64,000 nt of DNA from Micromonospora nigra (GTDB lineage: Bacteria > Actinomycetota > Actinomycetes > Mycobacteriales > Micromonosporaceae): contig NZ_FMHT01000003.1 of assembly GCF_900091585.1 (NCBI RefSeq), positions 3,959,501-4,023,500 of the forward strand, read 5' to 3'. The notes beneath the pieces are model-generated. The model did not search any database. It was not told the origin of the DNA and saw only the letters and a program-made list of their open reading frames with translations. Position numbers and translations under genes: made by a program. Below, one piece after another: positions 44,398 through 54,832 of the stretch. The first letter of the stretch is position 1; each line of letters starts with the position of its first letter.

Positions 44398-45390
44398 GTG
44401 ACCCAGGCTGAAGCGACCCCACGGACCGGTAAGCGCGTGCTCCTGGCCAAGCCCCGCGGCTACTGCGCGGGCGTCGACCGGGCGGTGCAGACCGTGGAGG
44501 AGGCGCTGCGGCTCTACGGTGCGCCGATCTACGTGCGCAAGCAGATCGTGCACAACAAGCACGTCGTGCGGACGCTGGAGGCTCAGGGCGCGATCTTCGT
44601 GGAGGAGAACGAGGAGGTGCCCGAGGGCTCCACCGTGATCTTCTCCGCGCACGGCGTGGCCCCGGAGGTCTACGAGCAGGCGAAGCAACGGTCGCTGAAG
44701 GCGATCGACGCGACCTGCCCGCTGGTGACCAAGGTCCACCAGGAGGCCAAGCGCTTCGCCGCCGAGGACTACGACATCCTGCTCATCGGTCACGAGGGCC
44801 ACGAGGAGGTCGTCGGCACCGCTGGCGAGGCCCCCGCCCACATCCAGCTCGTCGACGGCCCGGAAGGTGCCGACAAGGTCACCGTCCGCGACCCGAACAA
44901 GGTCGTCTGGCTCTCCCAGACCACTCTGTCGGTCGACGAGACCATGGAGACCGTGGCCCGGCTCAAGTCCCGCCTGCCGCTGCTCCAGTCGCCGCCCAGC
45001 GACGACATCTGCTACGCCACCAGCAACCGGCAGCACGTGGTGAAGGAGATCGCTCCCGAGTGCGACGTGGTCATCGTCGTCGGCTCGCGCAACTCCTCCA
45101 ACTCCGTGCGCCTGGTGGAGGTGGCCCTCGACGCGGGAGCCCGGGCGGGTCACCTGGTCGACTTCGCCCACGAGATCGACGACGCGTGGCTGGATGGCGC
45201 GGCCACGGTGGGCCTGACCTCCGGCGCGAGCGTGCCGGACGAACTGGTCCAGGAGGTGCTCGCTCATCTCGCCGAGCGCGGTTTCACCGACGTGGACGAG
45301 GTGGTGACCGCCAACGAGCGGCTCACCTTCTCGCTGCCGCAGGAGCTCAAGCGGGACATGAAGGCCGCAGCCGCCGCTTCCGGCCGGTGA
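44398..45390 (+). CDS. ispH: 4-hydroxy-3-methylbut-2-enyl diphosphate reductase
   Basis: 330 residues. The three cluster cysteines are present: [10 protein letters not shown] (Cys23), [11 protein letters not shown] and [21 protein letters not shown] and [13 protein letters not shown] are further active-site blocks. It is the last enzyme of the non-mevalonate pathway and uses a 4Fe-4S cluster to make IPP and DMAPP, which feed the prenyltransferase encoded at 30360-31130. The GTG is taken as start since TACGAT is 6 nt upstream. Confidence 0.95.
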   Translation: MTQAEATPRTGKRVLLAKPRGYCAGVDRAVQTVEEALRLYGAPIYVRKQIVHNKHVVRTLEAQGAIFVEENEEVPEGSTVIFSAHGVAPEVYEQAKQRSLKAIDATCPLVTKVHQEAKRFAAEDYDILLIGHEGHEEVVGTAGEAPAHIQLVDGPEGADKVTVRDPNKVVWLSQTTLSVDETMETVARLKSRLPLLQSPPSDDICYATSNRQHVVKEIAPECDVVIVVGSRNSSNSVRLVEVALDAGARAGHLVDFAHEIDDAWLDGAATVGLTSGASVPDELVQEVLAHLAERGFTDVDEVVTANERLTFSLPQELKRDMKAAAAASGR

Positions 45391-45431
45391 GCCGGCGGGA
45401 ACGGTTCGGGCCGGTCGTGCGTCTGAAGGGT

Positions 45432-45881
45432 ATGAGAAGCCTTCGTATCGCCGCCACCGCGCTGATCGTCTGCGCCGCGCTCGCGGCGTGCGGCGGTCAG
45501 GAAGCGGGTAACGGCCCCACCGACCCGACCCCGACTGGAGCGCCCACGGTGACCGACCTGCCCACCCCGGATCCGACCGGTTCGGTCACCCCGCCCACCG
45601 ACCCGGCCGACCCGGTCGACCCCACCGCGCCGGTGTCCCCGCCGGTCACCAAGCGGCCGGCGAGTCCGTCGGCCACGGCCGGCTCGATGCTGACCGGCAC
45701 CGTCGAGTCGGGCGTGGAGCCCGGCTGCCTGCTGCTCGACGGGTACCTGCTGCTGGGCGGACCACGCGACATCATCACCGAGGGTGCCCGGGTCACGGTC
45801 ACCGGCCGTCCCGAGCCCGGCATGTTGACCACCTGCCAGCAGGGCATCCCGTTCCTGGTGACGACCGCCAAGCGCGCCTGA
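45432..45881 (+). CDS. Small secreted lipoprotein, unknown
   Basis: 149 residues. Signal peptide with lipobox LAAC (Cys20), a Pro/Thr/Asp-rich linker (about 25-80), then a domain of 65 residues (MLTGTVESGVEPGCLLLDGYLLLGG, GARVTVTGRPEPGMLTTCQQGIPFLV) with two cysteines. It looks like a small beta domain of OB type. GAAGGG stands close to the ATG. It follows ispH by 41 bases on the same strand. Confidence 0.7.
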   Translation: MRSLRIAATALIVCAALAACGGQEAGNGPTDPTPTGAPTVTDLPTPDPTGSVTPPTDPADPVDPTAPVSPPVTKRPASPSATAGSMLTGTVESGVEPGCLLLDGYLLLGGPRDIITEGARVTVTGRPEPGMLTTCQQGIPFLVTTAKRA

Positions 45882-46108
45882 ACCCGGCCTGACCGCCCCG
45901 TCGCTGCCGCCGCGACCTGCTTGCTGCACGGCGTGCCCCTTCTTGGGCTGCACCGTGCGTGCGGCGGGTGCCGGCTGCTCCGTTTGTGCCCTCAGCTCGA
46001 CAGGGGCCACTGTGAGCACCCGGGGCCGGAACCCCCGCCGCCGGCGCCACACCTGCACCGCCACACCGGCGCACACGGCTGGCACCCGCGACCCCGGCCG
46101 TCCGATGG

Positions 46109-46146
46109 CAGGAGCCCGCCCCCGGCGGACCGGGGACGGGCTCCTG
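46109..46146 (-). terminator. Hairpin terminator of the large subtilase gene
   Basis: A 17-bp inverted repeat with one mismatch (arms 46109-46125 and 46130-46146, loop CGGA) lies 17 bases after the subtilase stop codon. The rest of the 281-base gap between convergent genes shows nothing recognisable. Confidence 0.65.
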
Positions 46147-46162
46147 GGGTGTTACCGAAGGG

Positions 46163-49100
46163 TCAGTTGACCGCGCCGATGGACACCGCGCCGCGGCCGA
46201 CGACCGCGCCCTCGGTGGTCACCACGGTCAGCTCGCCGTAGAGCTCCCGGCCCGCACCCGGGGTGGACAGGGCGGTCACCGCACCGGTGAGGGTGCCGGT
46301 GGCGCCGTGCGCCAGGGTGAGCGGGGTGGCCGACGCCGAGAGGGTGCCCAGCGACGGGGAGGAGAACGAGTCGCGGTAGTCGTAGGCGGTGCTGCCACCG
46401 GCCCCGTCGACCGCGTACGCGTCCACCACGACCCGGTAGGTGCCGGCAACCGGGTTGGTGACGGTCACCGCCTCCTCCGAGTCACCGTCGGCCTGCTGCC
46501 CGACCAGGGTGGCACCCCGGTAGACGAACAGGTCCAGGTCGGCGCTGGCGTTGGACGGGTTGCCGACGCGGGCGGTGAAGCTGGTCGCCCCCTCCGGCAC
46601 CTCGACGGTGAACTCCTGCTGCTCCAGCTCGACGATGGTCGGCCGCTCCGAGTTGACGCTGGACAGCGGGCCGCCCTGGCCGGTCACGGCGACCGGGCCG
46701 AAGGTGTTGGTCAGCGACCAGGTCACCGGGGTCGCCGCACCGGCGGCAACCGACGGCAGCTCGACGACGGCCGGCTCGACCGCGACGCCCTGCACCCGCG
46801 CCTGGAGCTGGAACGGGTTGTTCAGCGCCGGCGAGGTACGCCGCGACTCCACCTCGATCTCCCAGACCCCGGCGATCGGGTTCTGGTAGTCCCGCTCCTG
46901 CGGCTTGCAGGTGGCGGCGTTCGAGAAGTTGGTGAAGCAGACCAGGCTGGAGGTGCTCTCCACCGGGACGCCGTACGGGTTGAAGGCGATGAACCGGGTC
47001 TGCGACCCGGTGGCGATGCCGGAGAGGTTCACCTGCAGCGCACCGGCACCCGGGGGCACCGTCACGAAGTACGACGTGGTGCTGTTGCGGTCCACCGAGC
47101 CTTCGGCCGAGTAGGAGAAGGCCGGCTTCTTGACGTCGTTCGAGGCGATCACGACGGCGGACACCTCAAAGTCGATCATCGCGGTGGCCGGGTCGTCGAT
47201 CGTCACGATCGTGCTGTGCGCGCCCGTGGTCTTGGGCTTGGCGGTGACGTTGAGCGCGACGGTCTGGTTCAGCGGCAGCGAAATGGACTTCCGCGTCGAG
47301 AACGTGCCGTCGTTGCCCCGCAGGCCGACGTTGTGCCTGATGGTGCCGGCCGGACCGCTGGTGCGGGTCAACTTGACCTGGTAGGTCTTCGCCTGCTTGA
47401 CCTTGTGGCCGCCGTCGGCGGAGCCGCAGCGGTTGTAGATGCCGGTGCCCCGGTTCGGGGTGCCGAGCTGGCCCGACAGCACGGTGCAGACCGCCGCCTC
47501 GGAGGTGTACGACCGGGTGGTCAGGTCCTTGCGCAGCAGCTTCCAGGCACCCGGCACGTTGAACATGCCGTAGCCCTGGCCGTACGTCGGGACGTCCTTG
47601 ATCGGCTTGGCCGAGGAGTAGATCGCCCGGCGCAGTGCGGCCGGCGTGATGCCACGGTCGGTCGCCTTCGCGGCCGACAGCAGCAGTGCGGCGCCGCCGG
47701 CGGCCTGCGGGGAGGCCATCGACGTGCCGTTGAACATCGAGTAGCCCGGCGGGAGGGTGTACCCGGCCTCGGCGACCGGGCTGCCCGGCTGCCAGGTCAG
47801 GGTGGTGGAGATCGCGGAACCCGGCGCGGCGATGTTCGGCTTGGCGCCGCCGTCCTCACGCGGGCCGCGCGAGGAGAAGTTGAACAGGGCGTTCTTCTTC
47901 CGCACGGCCGAGCCGTAGTTGGCCAGCCAGGTGTCCTTGCTGACGCTCGCCGCGACGCTGACCACGTCGGTCGACGCCGACGGGTCGCCGATGGTGTTCA
48001 CACCCGGCCCGGAGTTGCCGGCCGAGATGAACATCTGCACACCGTAGGTGTTGATCAGGTTGTTGTAGAGCTCGGCGCGGGCGTTGTTGCCGTCGTTCAG
48101 GGCCGGCAGGCCACCGATCGACATGTTGATGACGTCCACACCGCGGTTGATGACCAGGTCGGCCATGCCGGTGGTGAGGGCGGCGTAGGTGCAGCCACCA
48201 CCCCACGAGCAGGCCCGGGCGGAGACCAGCTTCGCGCCGGGGGCCGCGCCGTCGAACGCGCCGTTGCCCAGCATGTCGTTGGCGGCGGTGATGCCGGCGA
48301 CGTGCGTGCCGTGCGCGCTCTCCACGAGGCCGATGTTGACGTAGTCGACCAGGCCCGGACCGCCGACCGGGGTGGTGTCCACGCCCTTGCGGTACTCGAC
48401 CACGAACGACATCCGCTCGGCGATCGCGGTCGCCGGGTCGTCGGTGCCGAAGTGGCCGATGTCGAACTTCTCCTTGTAGGGCCGCATCACGGCCTCGTCG
48501 GTGAAGTCGTTGTCCTGGTCGGTGTCGACCCAGATGTTGTTGGTGGCCGGGTCGAACAGGATGCCCCACGTGTCGGTCTTGTCACCGTCGCGGTTGACGT
48601 CGCCGGCGGCATCGCTGTTGTTCGTGACCGACTCGCTGAACCGGTTGAAGCGGTAGGTTCCGGCCGGGGCGGTCCAGGTGGCACCGGCGGCGCTGAAGGA
48701 CGGGCCGCTCACCTCGGTGATCATCGGACGCCAGGTGGCGTCCTCGAACGGGTCCGTCGCGGTGACCCAGTCGACGATCTTGCGCTCGCCGGTGGTGGTC
48801 TTCTGCAACGCCGGGTGTTCGAGGTCGACACCGGAGTCCATGATTCCGATGGTGACGCCGCGGCCGTCCCACTCCGGGTGCTGCTTGACGAACTTGACCG
48901 CGCCGATCTCGTTCGTCGGCATGTAGGGGTTGTTCGCCCTGGTGTCCTCGCCCGGACCGCTGAACGTGCGTCCCTGCTTGGCGCCCTTCCTGCCGCCCGG
49001 GGCGACCTCGGGCCTCGGCTCGGGCAGCTGGATCGTCTCGTCGAGGTCAGCCGCCGAGACGCCGGGCAGCGTCGCCGCCTTGACGGCCTTGCCGGTCGGC

Positions 49101-49429
49101 ACCTTGGCCAGGACGTACCCGATGGTGTCGTAGCGCTCGGTGACGGCGGCGCCGAGTCCCTTGAGGTCCTCCGCGACGTCCTTGGCCTCGCCCTTCTCGG
49201 TGGCGACGATCATGGTGACGGTCGGGGCCTTCTTGGCCTCCGCCTCGGCGAGCAGCTTGGCGTCGTGCGCGCCCAACGCCTCGGCGGGGGTGGCCTGCGC
49301 GGCGTCGGGGTTGGCGGGAGCGGCACTCGCGGTGGCGGCACCACCCGCCACGGTCACGGCGCTGGCTGCCATGACCGACGCGAAGAGCGCGGCGGAGGTA
49401 CGCCGGCTCAGGTTTCGGGGTTTACTCAC
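46163..49429 (-). CDS. Large secreted S8 serine peptidase (subtilase)
   Basis: 1088 residues. Signal peptide (1-37), an inhibitor-I9-like prodomain (TVTMIVATEKGEAKDVAEDL), then the protease domain with catalytic Asp in TIGIMDSGVDLEHP, His in SAHGTHVAGI and Ser in FNGTSMASPQAAGGAALLL. An insert of about 190 residues between Asp and His (GDVNRDGDKTDTWGIL, DTDQDNDFTDEA) is acidic and may bind calcium. The last 400 residues form beta-rich domains, including a pre-peptidase-C-like one (ADLDLFVYRGATLVGQQ). GAGGAAAGAG precedes the GTG at 49429. Probably an extracellular degradative protease. Confidence 0.9.
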   Translation of the reverse strand: MSKPRNLSRRTSAALFASVMAASAVTVAGGAATASAAPANPDAAQATPAEALGAHDAKLLAEAEAKKAPTVTMIVATEKGEAKDVAEDLKGLGAAVTERYDTIGYVLAKVPTGKAVKAATLPGVSAADLDETIQLPEPRPEVAPGGRKGAKQGRTFSGPGEDTRANNPYMPTNEIGAVKFVKQHPEWDGRGVTIGIMDSGVDLEHPALQKTTTGERKIVDWVTATDPFEDATWRPMITEVSGPSFSAAGATWTAPAGTYRFNRFSESVTNNSDAAGDVNRDGDKTDTWGILFDPATNNIWVDTDQDNDFTDEAVMRPYKEKFDIGHFGTDDPATAIAERMSFVVEYRKGVDTTPVGGPGLVDYVNIGLVESAHGTHVAGITAANDMLGNGAFDGAAPGAKLVSARACSWGGGCTYAALTTGMADLVINRGVDVINMSIGGLPALNDGNNARAELYNNLINTYGVQMFISAGNSGPGVNTIGDPSASTDVVSVAASVSKDTWLANYGSAVRKKNALFNFSSRGPREDGGAKPNIAAPGSAISTTLTWQPGSPVAEAGYTLPPGYSMFNGTSMASPQAAGGAALLLSAAKATDRGITPAALRRAIYSSAKPIKDVPTYGQGYGMFNVPGAWKLLRKDLTTRSYTSEAAVCTVLSGQLGTPNRGTGIYNRCGSADGGHKVKQAKTYQVKLTRTSGPAGTIRHNVGLRGNDGTFSTRKSISLPLNQTVALNVTAKPKTTGAHSTIVTIDDPATAMIDFEVSAVVIASNDVKKPAFSYSAEGSVDRNSTTSYFVTVPPGAGALQVNLSGIATGSQTRFIAFNPYGVPVESTSSLVCFTNFSNAATCKPQERDYQNPIAGVWEIEVESRRTSPALNNPFQLQARVQGVAVEPAVVELPSVAAGAATPVTWSLTNTFGPVAVTGQGGPLSSVNSERPTIVELEQQEFTVEVPEGATSFTARVGNPSNASADLDLFVYRGATLVGQQADGDSEEAVTVTNPVAGTYRVVVDAYAVDGAGGSTAYDYRDSFSSPSLGTLSASATPLTLAHGATGTLTGAVTALSTPGAGRELYGELTVVTTEGAVVGRGAVSIGAVN

Positions 49430-49577
49430 GTTCTCTTTCCTCCAGAGAACAGGGCCCTCAGATACAGGGCACGCGTGAGCGAAATACTTCGCGCTCCCGA
49501 CCTTCGATGTCACTACCGCTTGGTAGGTTGTGACCATCTCGTGATACGGGCAGGCGCGCATTGTCACATCGATAATG

Positions 49578-50776
49578 TTAGAAGAGTTGACCGGTTGACC
49601 GGCTTCGATCATCCATTTCGGACTCCGACCCGACCTCGACATCGTCGAGCAGCTCGGGGGCCTGCGGCTGCCGGGGCGCCAACTCCACCTGGGCCGGGCT
49701 CGCCAACTCCTGGTCGGAAACCCCCAGGTCGGCGAGCTTGCGGGCGCTGACCAGCACCCGAGCCTCCAACGACCCCACCGCCCGGTTGTACGCGGTCACC
49801 GCCCCGCCCAGCGACGCGCCCAACTTGCCGACGTGATCGCCGAGTGTGGACAGCCGCCCGTACAGCTCGCGGGCCAGGGAGTGGACGGCCACCGCGTTGC
49901 GGGCGAGGTGCTCCTGCCGCCACGACCACGCCACCGTGCGTAACAGGGCGACGAGGGTCGCCGGGGTGGCCAGCACCACATTACGCCGGAACGCGTGCTC
50001 AAGAAGCGTCGGATCACGTTGCAACGCGACGTCCAGAAACGGGTCGGCCGGGACGAACAGGACCACAAACTCCGGTGTGGAATCAAATGCCGCCCAGTAG
50101 GACTTCGCCGCCAGAGCGTCGACGTGTGCCCGCAGATGCCGGGCGTGGGCGTCGAGGTGACTGTCCCGACCCCGCTCGTCGCGGGCCTCCATCGCCGTCA
50201 GGTAGGCGTCGAACGGGGCCTTCGCGTCCACCACCACCGACCGGCCACCGTGCAGGCGTACCACCAGGTCGGGGCGTACCCCCGGTCGTCCGTGGCGGCG
50301 GTGACCTGCTCGTCGAAGTCGCAGTGCTCCAGCAGTCCGGCCGCCTCCACGATGCGGCGCAGCTGGTGTTCCCCCCACCGACCCCGCACCTGCGGGGCGC
50401 GCAGCGCCGCCACCAGCTGCTTGGTCTCCGTCCGCAGCTCACCCGAGACGGCACCCATCGCGCGGACCTGTTCGCGCAGCTCCGCGTACGCGTCCACCCG
50501 GTCGCGCTCCAACTCGGCGACCCGCTGCTCGTAACGGAGCAGCGTCTCGTGCAGCGGCGCCACCGCCCGCGCCACCGCCTCCTGCGACTGGGCGGTGGCC
50601 TCGTAGTTCAGGGCCCGCATCGACTGTTCCAGCCGACCCTCACCCGCGCGGGCGGCGCGCAGCGTGGCGTCCAGCCGGGCGATCTCGGCCGCCGCGCGGG
50701 ACCGGGCCGCCAGCCAGCCCACCGCACCACCGGCACCGAGGCAGACGACCACCACGGCCAGCGTCGAGAAGTCCAC
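49578..50776 (-). pseudogene. rmuC: DNA recombination protein RmuC, interrupted by a one-base frameshift
   Basis: Two frames together make one RmuC of about 399 residues. The first (from GTG 50776; ATG 50797 possible) has a membrane anchor (DFSTLAVVVVCLGAGGAVGWLA), a coiled coil and RGRWGEHQLRRIVEAAGLLEHCDFDEQV. After TAATDDRG it leaves the frame at a run of five C on the plus strand (50279-50283). The second frame resumes with VRPDLVVRLHGGRSVVVDAKAPFDAYL and runs through the nuclease-like core to the stop at 49578. One extra base in the run would restore the reading frame. It is either a real mutation or a sequencing error. Confidence 0.85.
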
Positions 50777-50881
50777 CCCCGGAGCTTGCCAGAACATGGC
50801 GTACGCCGCCGGGAGCGCCGGCCCGACCGGAGGCGATCGGTCGGCCGCGTACGCCCCACCCGCCCTGGGTACCGTCAGGCC

Positions 50882-51622
50882 ATGAGATATCTCCTGCCGC
50901 TCGTCCTCGTGGCACTGCTGGTGGGCGGGTTCGTCTGGTGGCGGCGGGAGAGCGCCGCCCGGCAGGCCCGGTCCCTGGCCGACGTGCGGGCCGACGCCCA
51001 GCGCTGGTACGAACGCCTCGGCGGGCAGGTGCTGAACCTGCACGGTGACGAGCCCGCCGTCCGTCAGGCGCTCGCCGACGCGGGTGAGCGGTACAACGCC
51101 GCCGGCGGCCAGCTTGAGCAGGCCCGGACGGTGCAGCAGTACCGGCTGGCTCGGGAGACGGCACTGGAGGGTCTCGTCTACGTTCGGGCGGCCCGGCTCG
51201 CCCTCGGCATCGACCCCGGTCCCGAACTGCCCCCGCTGGCGGCGGCACAGGGCGCCGGCGAGCTGACCGTGTCCCGGCAGGTCCAGGTGCAGGGGCAGAC
51301 CCTGCGGGCCGGTCCGCAGCCCGGCCGGGACACCCCGTACTACTACCCGGGCGGGCGGATCCAGGGTCGGCCGGTGCCGGCGGGTTGGTACTCGACGCCC
51401 TGGTGGAAGACCGCGTTGGGCACCGGCGCGGGGGTGCTCGGCGGAATGCTGATCGCCGACGCCCTGTTCTCGCCGGGCTCTGCCGATCCTGGCCACGACG
51501 CCGGTCAGCCGGGGGACTTCGCCGGCGGTACGGAGACCGGGGACCCGGGCGGGGACTTCGGCGGCGGCGACTTCGGCGGCGGGGACTTCGGCGGCGGCGA
51601 CTTCGGCGGCGGCGACTTCTGA
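50882..51622 (+). CDS. Membrane-anchored protein with C-terminal GGGDF repeats
   Basis: 246 residues. N-terminal helix (MRYLLPLVLVALLVGGFVWW), a helical middle (RSLADVRADAQRWYERLGGQV to LARETALEGLVYVRAARLALG), a Tyr/Gly/Pro stretch, a second short hydrophobic segment (about 176-193), and a tail of five (G)GGDF units. Related actinobacterial proteins of unknown function have a similar Gly-rich acidic end. TACCGT is 6 nt before the ATG, so leaderless translation is likely. It is divergent from rmuC. Confidence 0.7.
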   Translation: MRYLLPLVLVALLVGGFVWWRRESAARQARSLADVRADAQRWYERLGGQVLNLHGDEPAVRQALADAGERYNAAGGQLEQARTVQQYRLARETALEGLVYVRAARLALGIDPGPELPPLAAAQGAGELTVSRQVQVQGQTLRAGPQPGRDTPYYYPGGRIQGRPVPAGWYSTPWWKTALGTGAGVLGGMLIADALFSPGSADPGHDAGQPGDFAGGTETGDPGGDFGGGDFGGGDFGGGDFGGGDF

Positions 51623-51766
51623 CCCCGCCGTCGGGGCGAGGCGGCGGCGACCGTGGCGACGGTGGCGACGGCGACGGTGGCGACGGCACGGAGATGACCG
51701 GAGCCTGCGATCATCCCCGTGCCGCCGAACACCGATGGGCCACGGCGGGCCCGGGGCGGACGTCGG

Positions 51767-54553
51767 TCAGCCGGTGTTGCGCATGCCGGCGGCGATGCCG
51801 TTGACGGTGGTGAGCAGGGCCCGTTCCAGAGCCGTACCGTCGCTCGGGGCCCGCCGGCCGCCCGGAGCGGTGGCCACCGCCCGGCCCGCCGCCCCCGACT
51901 CGCGGTACTGCCGCAGCAGCGCCACCTGGAGGTGGTGCAGCGGCTCCAGGTAGGTGTCACGCACCGCGAGGGTGCGCTGGAGCACCGGAGAGTTGTCCAG
52001 CAGCTCGGGGGAGGCGGTCACCGCCAGCACCTCGCGCCGGGTCAGCTCGTACTCCTCCTCGATCTTCGCGAAGATCGGGTGCAGCTTCTTCGGCACCAGC
52101 GTGTCGACGTACCGGCGGGCGATCGTCAGGTCGGTCTTCGACAGCATCATCTCCACGTTCGACAGGAACGTGCGGAAGAAGTGCCAGTTGCGGTGCATCT
52201 CGGCCAGCACGTCGGCGTGGCCGGCCTCCCGCGCCGCGGCCAGCCCGGAGCCCACCCCGAACCAACCGGGGACGATCTGCCGGGTCTGCGTCCACCCGAA
52301 CACCCACGGGATGGCGCGCAGGCCGGCCAGGCCCGCCCCGGTGTTCGGTCGCTTCGCCGGCCGGGAACCGATGTTCAGCGCGCCGAGCAGCTCCGTCGGC
52401 GTCGACGCCCAGAAGTACGCCGGCAGGTCCGGATCCTCCACCAGCGACCGGTACGACCGGAACGCGGACTCGGACACCACGTCCATCGTCGCGTCCCAGC
52501 GCTCCAGCATCTCGGCCGGCTGCCGGGGCCCGGTGTGCAGCAGCGTCGCCTGGAGCACCGCCGCCACCGACAGTTCCAGGTTCTCCCGGGCCAGCGCCGG
52601 CAGCGTGTACTTGTCGGAGATGACCTCGCCCTGCTCGGTCACCTTGATCGCGCCGTCCAGCGTGCCGTACGGCTGGGCCAGGATCGCGTCGTGCGTCGGC
52701 CCGCCGCCCCGACCCACCGTGCCGCCCCGGCCGTGGAACAGCCGCAGCCGCACCCCGTGCCGGGCGGCCACGTCGCGCAGCGCCCGCTGGGCCCGGTGGA
52801 TCGACCACTGGCTGGTGGTGATGCCGGCCTCCTTGTTCGAGTCGGAGTAGCCCAGCATCACCTCCTGCACGTCGCCCCGCGCCGCCACCAGCGCCCGGTA
52901 CGCGGGCAGTGACAGCAGCTCGTCGAGCAGCTCACCGCCGGCGTTCAGCTCGGCCGGCGTCTCGAGCAGCGGCACGAAGCCGATCCGGGCCCGCCCGCTG
53001 TTCACGTCGACCAGGCCGGCCTCGCGGGCCAGCACCACCGCGGCGAGCACGTCGTCCACGCCCAGGGTCATCGAGATGATGTACGACTCGATCACCTCGG
53101 CGCCGAAGCGGTCCTGTGCCTCACGGATCGTGCCGAACACGTCGAACGTCTTGCGGGCGGACTCGCTCAGCGGGGTGTCGGCGGTGGACAGCGGTCGACG
53201 GCCGGCCAGCTCGTCGGCGAGCAGCTTGGTGCGCTCCAGCCGGCTCAGCGACGGGTAGTCGTCGACCTCGCCCACCGCCCCGTACAGCTGGGTGAGCACC
53301 TCGTGGTGCTTCTCGGCGTGCTCCCGCACGTCCATCGTCGCCAGGTGCAGGCCGAACGCGGACACGGTGCGGATCGTCGAGGCGAGCCGGCCCACGGCGG
53401 TGAGCTGACCGGAGTTGCGGGCCAGCGAGGCGCGCAGCAGCTCCAGGTCGGCGACCAGCTCCGCCGAGCCCTTGTAGTCGCGCCCCGGCACGTGCGGGGT
53501 GCCCTGGCGCAGCCGCGCCCGGGTGTTGGCCAGCTTCGCCCGTACGCAGCGGGCCTTGAGCCGGTACGGCTCCTCCGCGTTGACCCGGCGGAACCGGGGC
53601 GCCACCTCGGGCAGCGCGTCGAGGTCGGTGGCGAGGCTGGCGGACAGGTCCAACGACACCCCGCGCAGCCGGCGGGACACCGACACCTCGTTGATCAGCT
53701 CGTCCATCGCCGCCTCGGTGGCCGCGAGGCCGTGCTCGTGCTGGATCACCAGCACCTCGCGGGTCACCGAGGGCGTGACGAACGGGTTGCCGTCGCGGTC
53801 GCCGCCGATCCACGTGCCGAAGGTCAGCGGGCGGGCGGTGGGGGAGGTCTCCACGCCGAGGGTGCGCAGCGTCTCGGCCAGGTCGTCGAGCACCTGGGGC
53901 GCGGCTTCGGCGTACAGGTCACGCAGGTAGTAGATGGCGTTGCGGGCCTCGTCGGTCGGGTCGGGCCGGTCCAGTCGCAGCTCGTCGGTCTGCCACATCA
54001 GGTCGAGCAGTTCGGCGAGGCGGCGGTTGGCGGGGCCCTCGTCGCTGGCGCCGTAGAGGATCGCGTTGGCGGTCTCGGCGTCCAGCTCGTCGGCGATGGC
54101 GCGCAGCTTCGACAGGATCGACCGGCGGGCCGCCTCGGTGGGGTGGGCGGTGAAGACGGGACGTACGGCCAGGCGGCGGGCCGCGGCGGCGATCTCCTCC
54201 GCCGGCACCCCCCGCTCGGCGATCATCTTGGCGGCCTGGTCGAGCCAGCCGCCCTGGACCGCCCGGCGGCGACGCAGGTCACGGGCCCGGTGCACCTGCT
54301 CAGTGATGTTGGCCAGGTGGAAGTAGGTGGAGAAGGCCCGGGCCAGCTTCGTGCCGGTCGTCACGTCGAGCCCGCCGAGCCGCTGCGCGGCGGCCGGGGC
54401 GTCGGTGCGGACCTGGGCGCGGATCTCCTCGACGAGGTCGAGCAGCGGTCGGCCTTCCTGGCGGGCGAGGGTCTGCCCGAGGAGGGTGCCGAGGCGGCGG
54501 ATGTCGGCGCGAAGGGCGGCGTCGGGGCCGTCGTGGTCGTGCTGGTCGGTCAC
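51767..54553 (-). CDS. ppc: Phosphoenolpyruvate carboxylase
   Basis: 928 residues. Catalytic His in [16 protein letters not shown]-binding [12 protein letters not shown], the [20 protein letters not shown] loop, and the C-terminal GMRNTG. It carboxylates PEP to oxaloacetate to refill the TCA cycle, the reverse in flux of PckG in this window. The GTG at 54553 has AAGGAG 7 nt upstream; the frame continues to 54613 without conserved sequence. A sigma-type promoter and an operator-like palindrome lie just upstream. Confidence 0.95.
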   Translation of the reverse strand: MTDQHDHDGPDAALRADIRRLGTLLGQTLARQEGRPLLDLVEEIRAQVRTDAPAAAQRLGGLDVTTGTKLARAFSTYFHLANITEQVHRARDLRRRRAVQGGWLDQAAKMIAERGVPAEEIAAAARRLAVRPVFTAHPTEAARRSILSKLRAIADELDAETANAILYGASDEGPANRRLAELLDLMWQTDELRLDRPDPTDEARNAIYYLRDLYAEAAPQVLDDLAETLRTLGVETSPTARPLTFGTWIGGDRDGNPFVTPSVTREVLVIQHEHGLAATEAAMDELINEVSVSRRLRGVSLDLSASLATDLDALPEVAPRFRRVNAEEPYRLKARCVRAKLANTRARLRQGTPHVPGRDYKGSAELVADLELLRASLARNSGQLTAVGRLASTIRTVSAFGLHLATMDVREHAEKHHEVLTQLYGAVGEVDDYPSLSRLERTKLLADELAGRRPLSTADTPLSESARKTFDVFGTIREAQDRFGAEVIESYIISMTLGVDDVLAAVVLAREAGLVDVNSGRARIGFVPLLETPAELNAGGELLDELLSLPAYRALVAARGDVQEVMLGYSDSNKEAGITTSQWSIHRAQRALRDVAARHGVRLRLFHGRGGTVGRGGGPTHDAILAQPYGTLDGAIKVTEQGEVISDKYTLPALARENLELSVAAVLQATLLHTGPRQPAEMLERWDATMDVVSESAFRSYRSLVEDPDLPAYFWASTPTELLGALNIGSRPAKRPNTGAGLAGLRAIPWVFGWTQTRQIVPGWFGVGSGLAAAREAGHADVLAEMHRNWHFFRTFLSNVEMMLSKTDLTIARRYVDTLVPKKLHPIFAKIEEEYELTRREVLAVTASPELLDNSPVLQRTLAVRDTYLEPLHHLQVALLRQYRESGAAGRAVATAPGGRRAPSDGTALERALLTTVNGIAAGMRNTG

Positions 54554-54578
54554 GATGCGCTCCTTACGTGAGTACGAA

Positions 54579-54630
54579 GGACAGCGCTGTCCGACTCCCT
54601 CGATCGTATCCATGGTGACCCGGCTGTCAG
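54579..54630 (-). promoter_or_regulatory. ppc promoter with operator-like palindrome
   Basis: Reading the minus strand: -35 CTGACA (54630-54625), 16-bp spacer, -10 TACGAT (54608-54603), then the perfect 14-bp palindrome GGACAGCGCTGTCC (54592-54579), which would cover about +4 to +17 of the transcript. A repressor bound there would block ppc. The palindrome is 25 bases before the start codon. Confidence 0.5.
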
Positions 54631-54832
54631 GAGGGGCCCCGGGTTGTCGCCTTCGTCATGCCCCCAAGCGTTGACGCCGACTCCGTTCTGTGGGGGTGAT
54701 TCGCGCGGGCCCGCCAGTCCCGGACCGGCAGCGCCCGGTTCGTGGCGGTTTCCGGCCCGGTGAAGCGGCTGCTCCCACCGCTTCTACCGGGTGGACGCCG
54801 ACCCGAGGCGGCGGATCGGGTACGCGCTTCCG

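Noticed and set aside
45882..46162. Several open frames between ispH-side genes and the large subtilase
   Set aside because: Composition is Arg/Pro-rich with no ribosome binding site, and they are opposite or out of frame to real genes; treated as non-coding.
51566..51622. GGDEF-like sequence (GGGDF repeats) as a diguanylate cyclase
   Set aside because: The motif is a low-complexity tail repeated five times and no GGDEF domain fold surrounds it.
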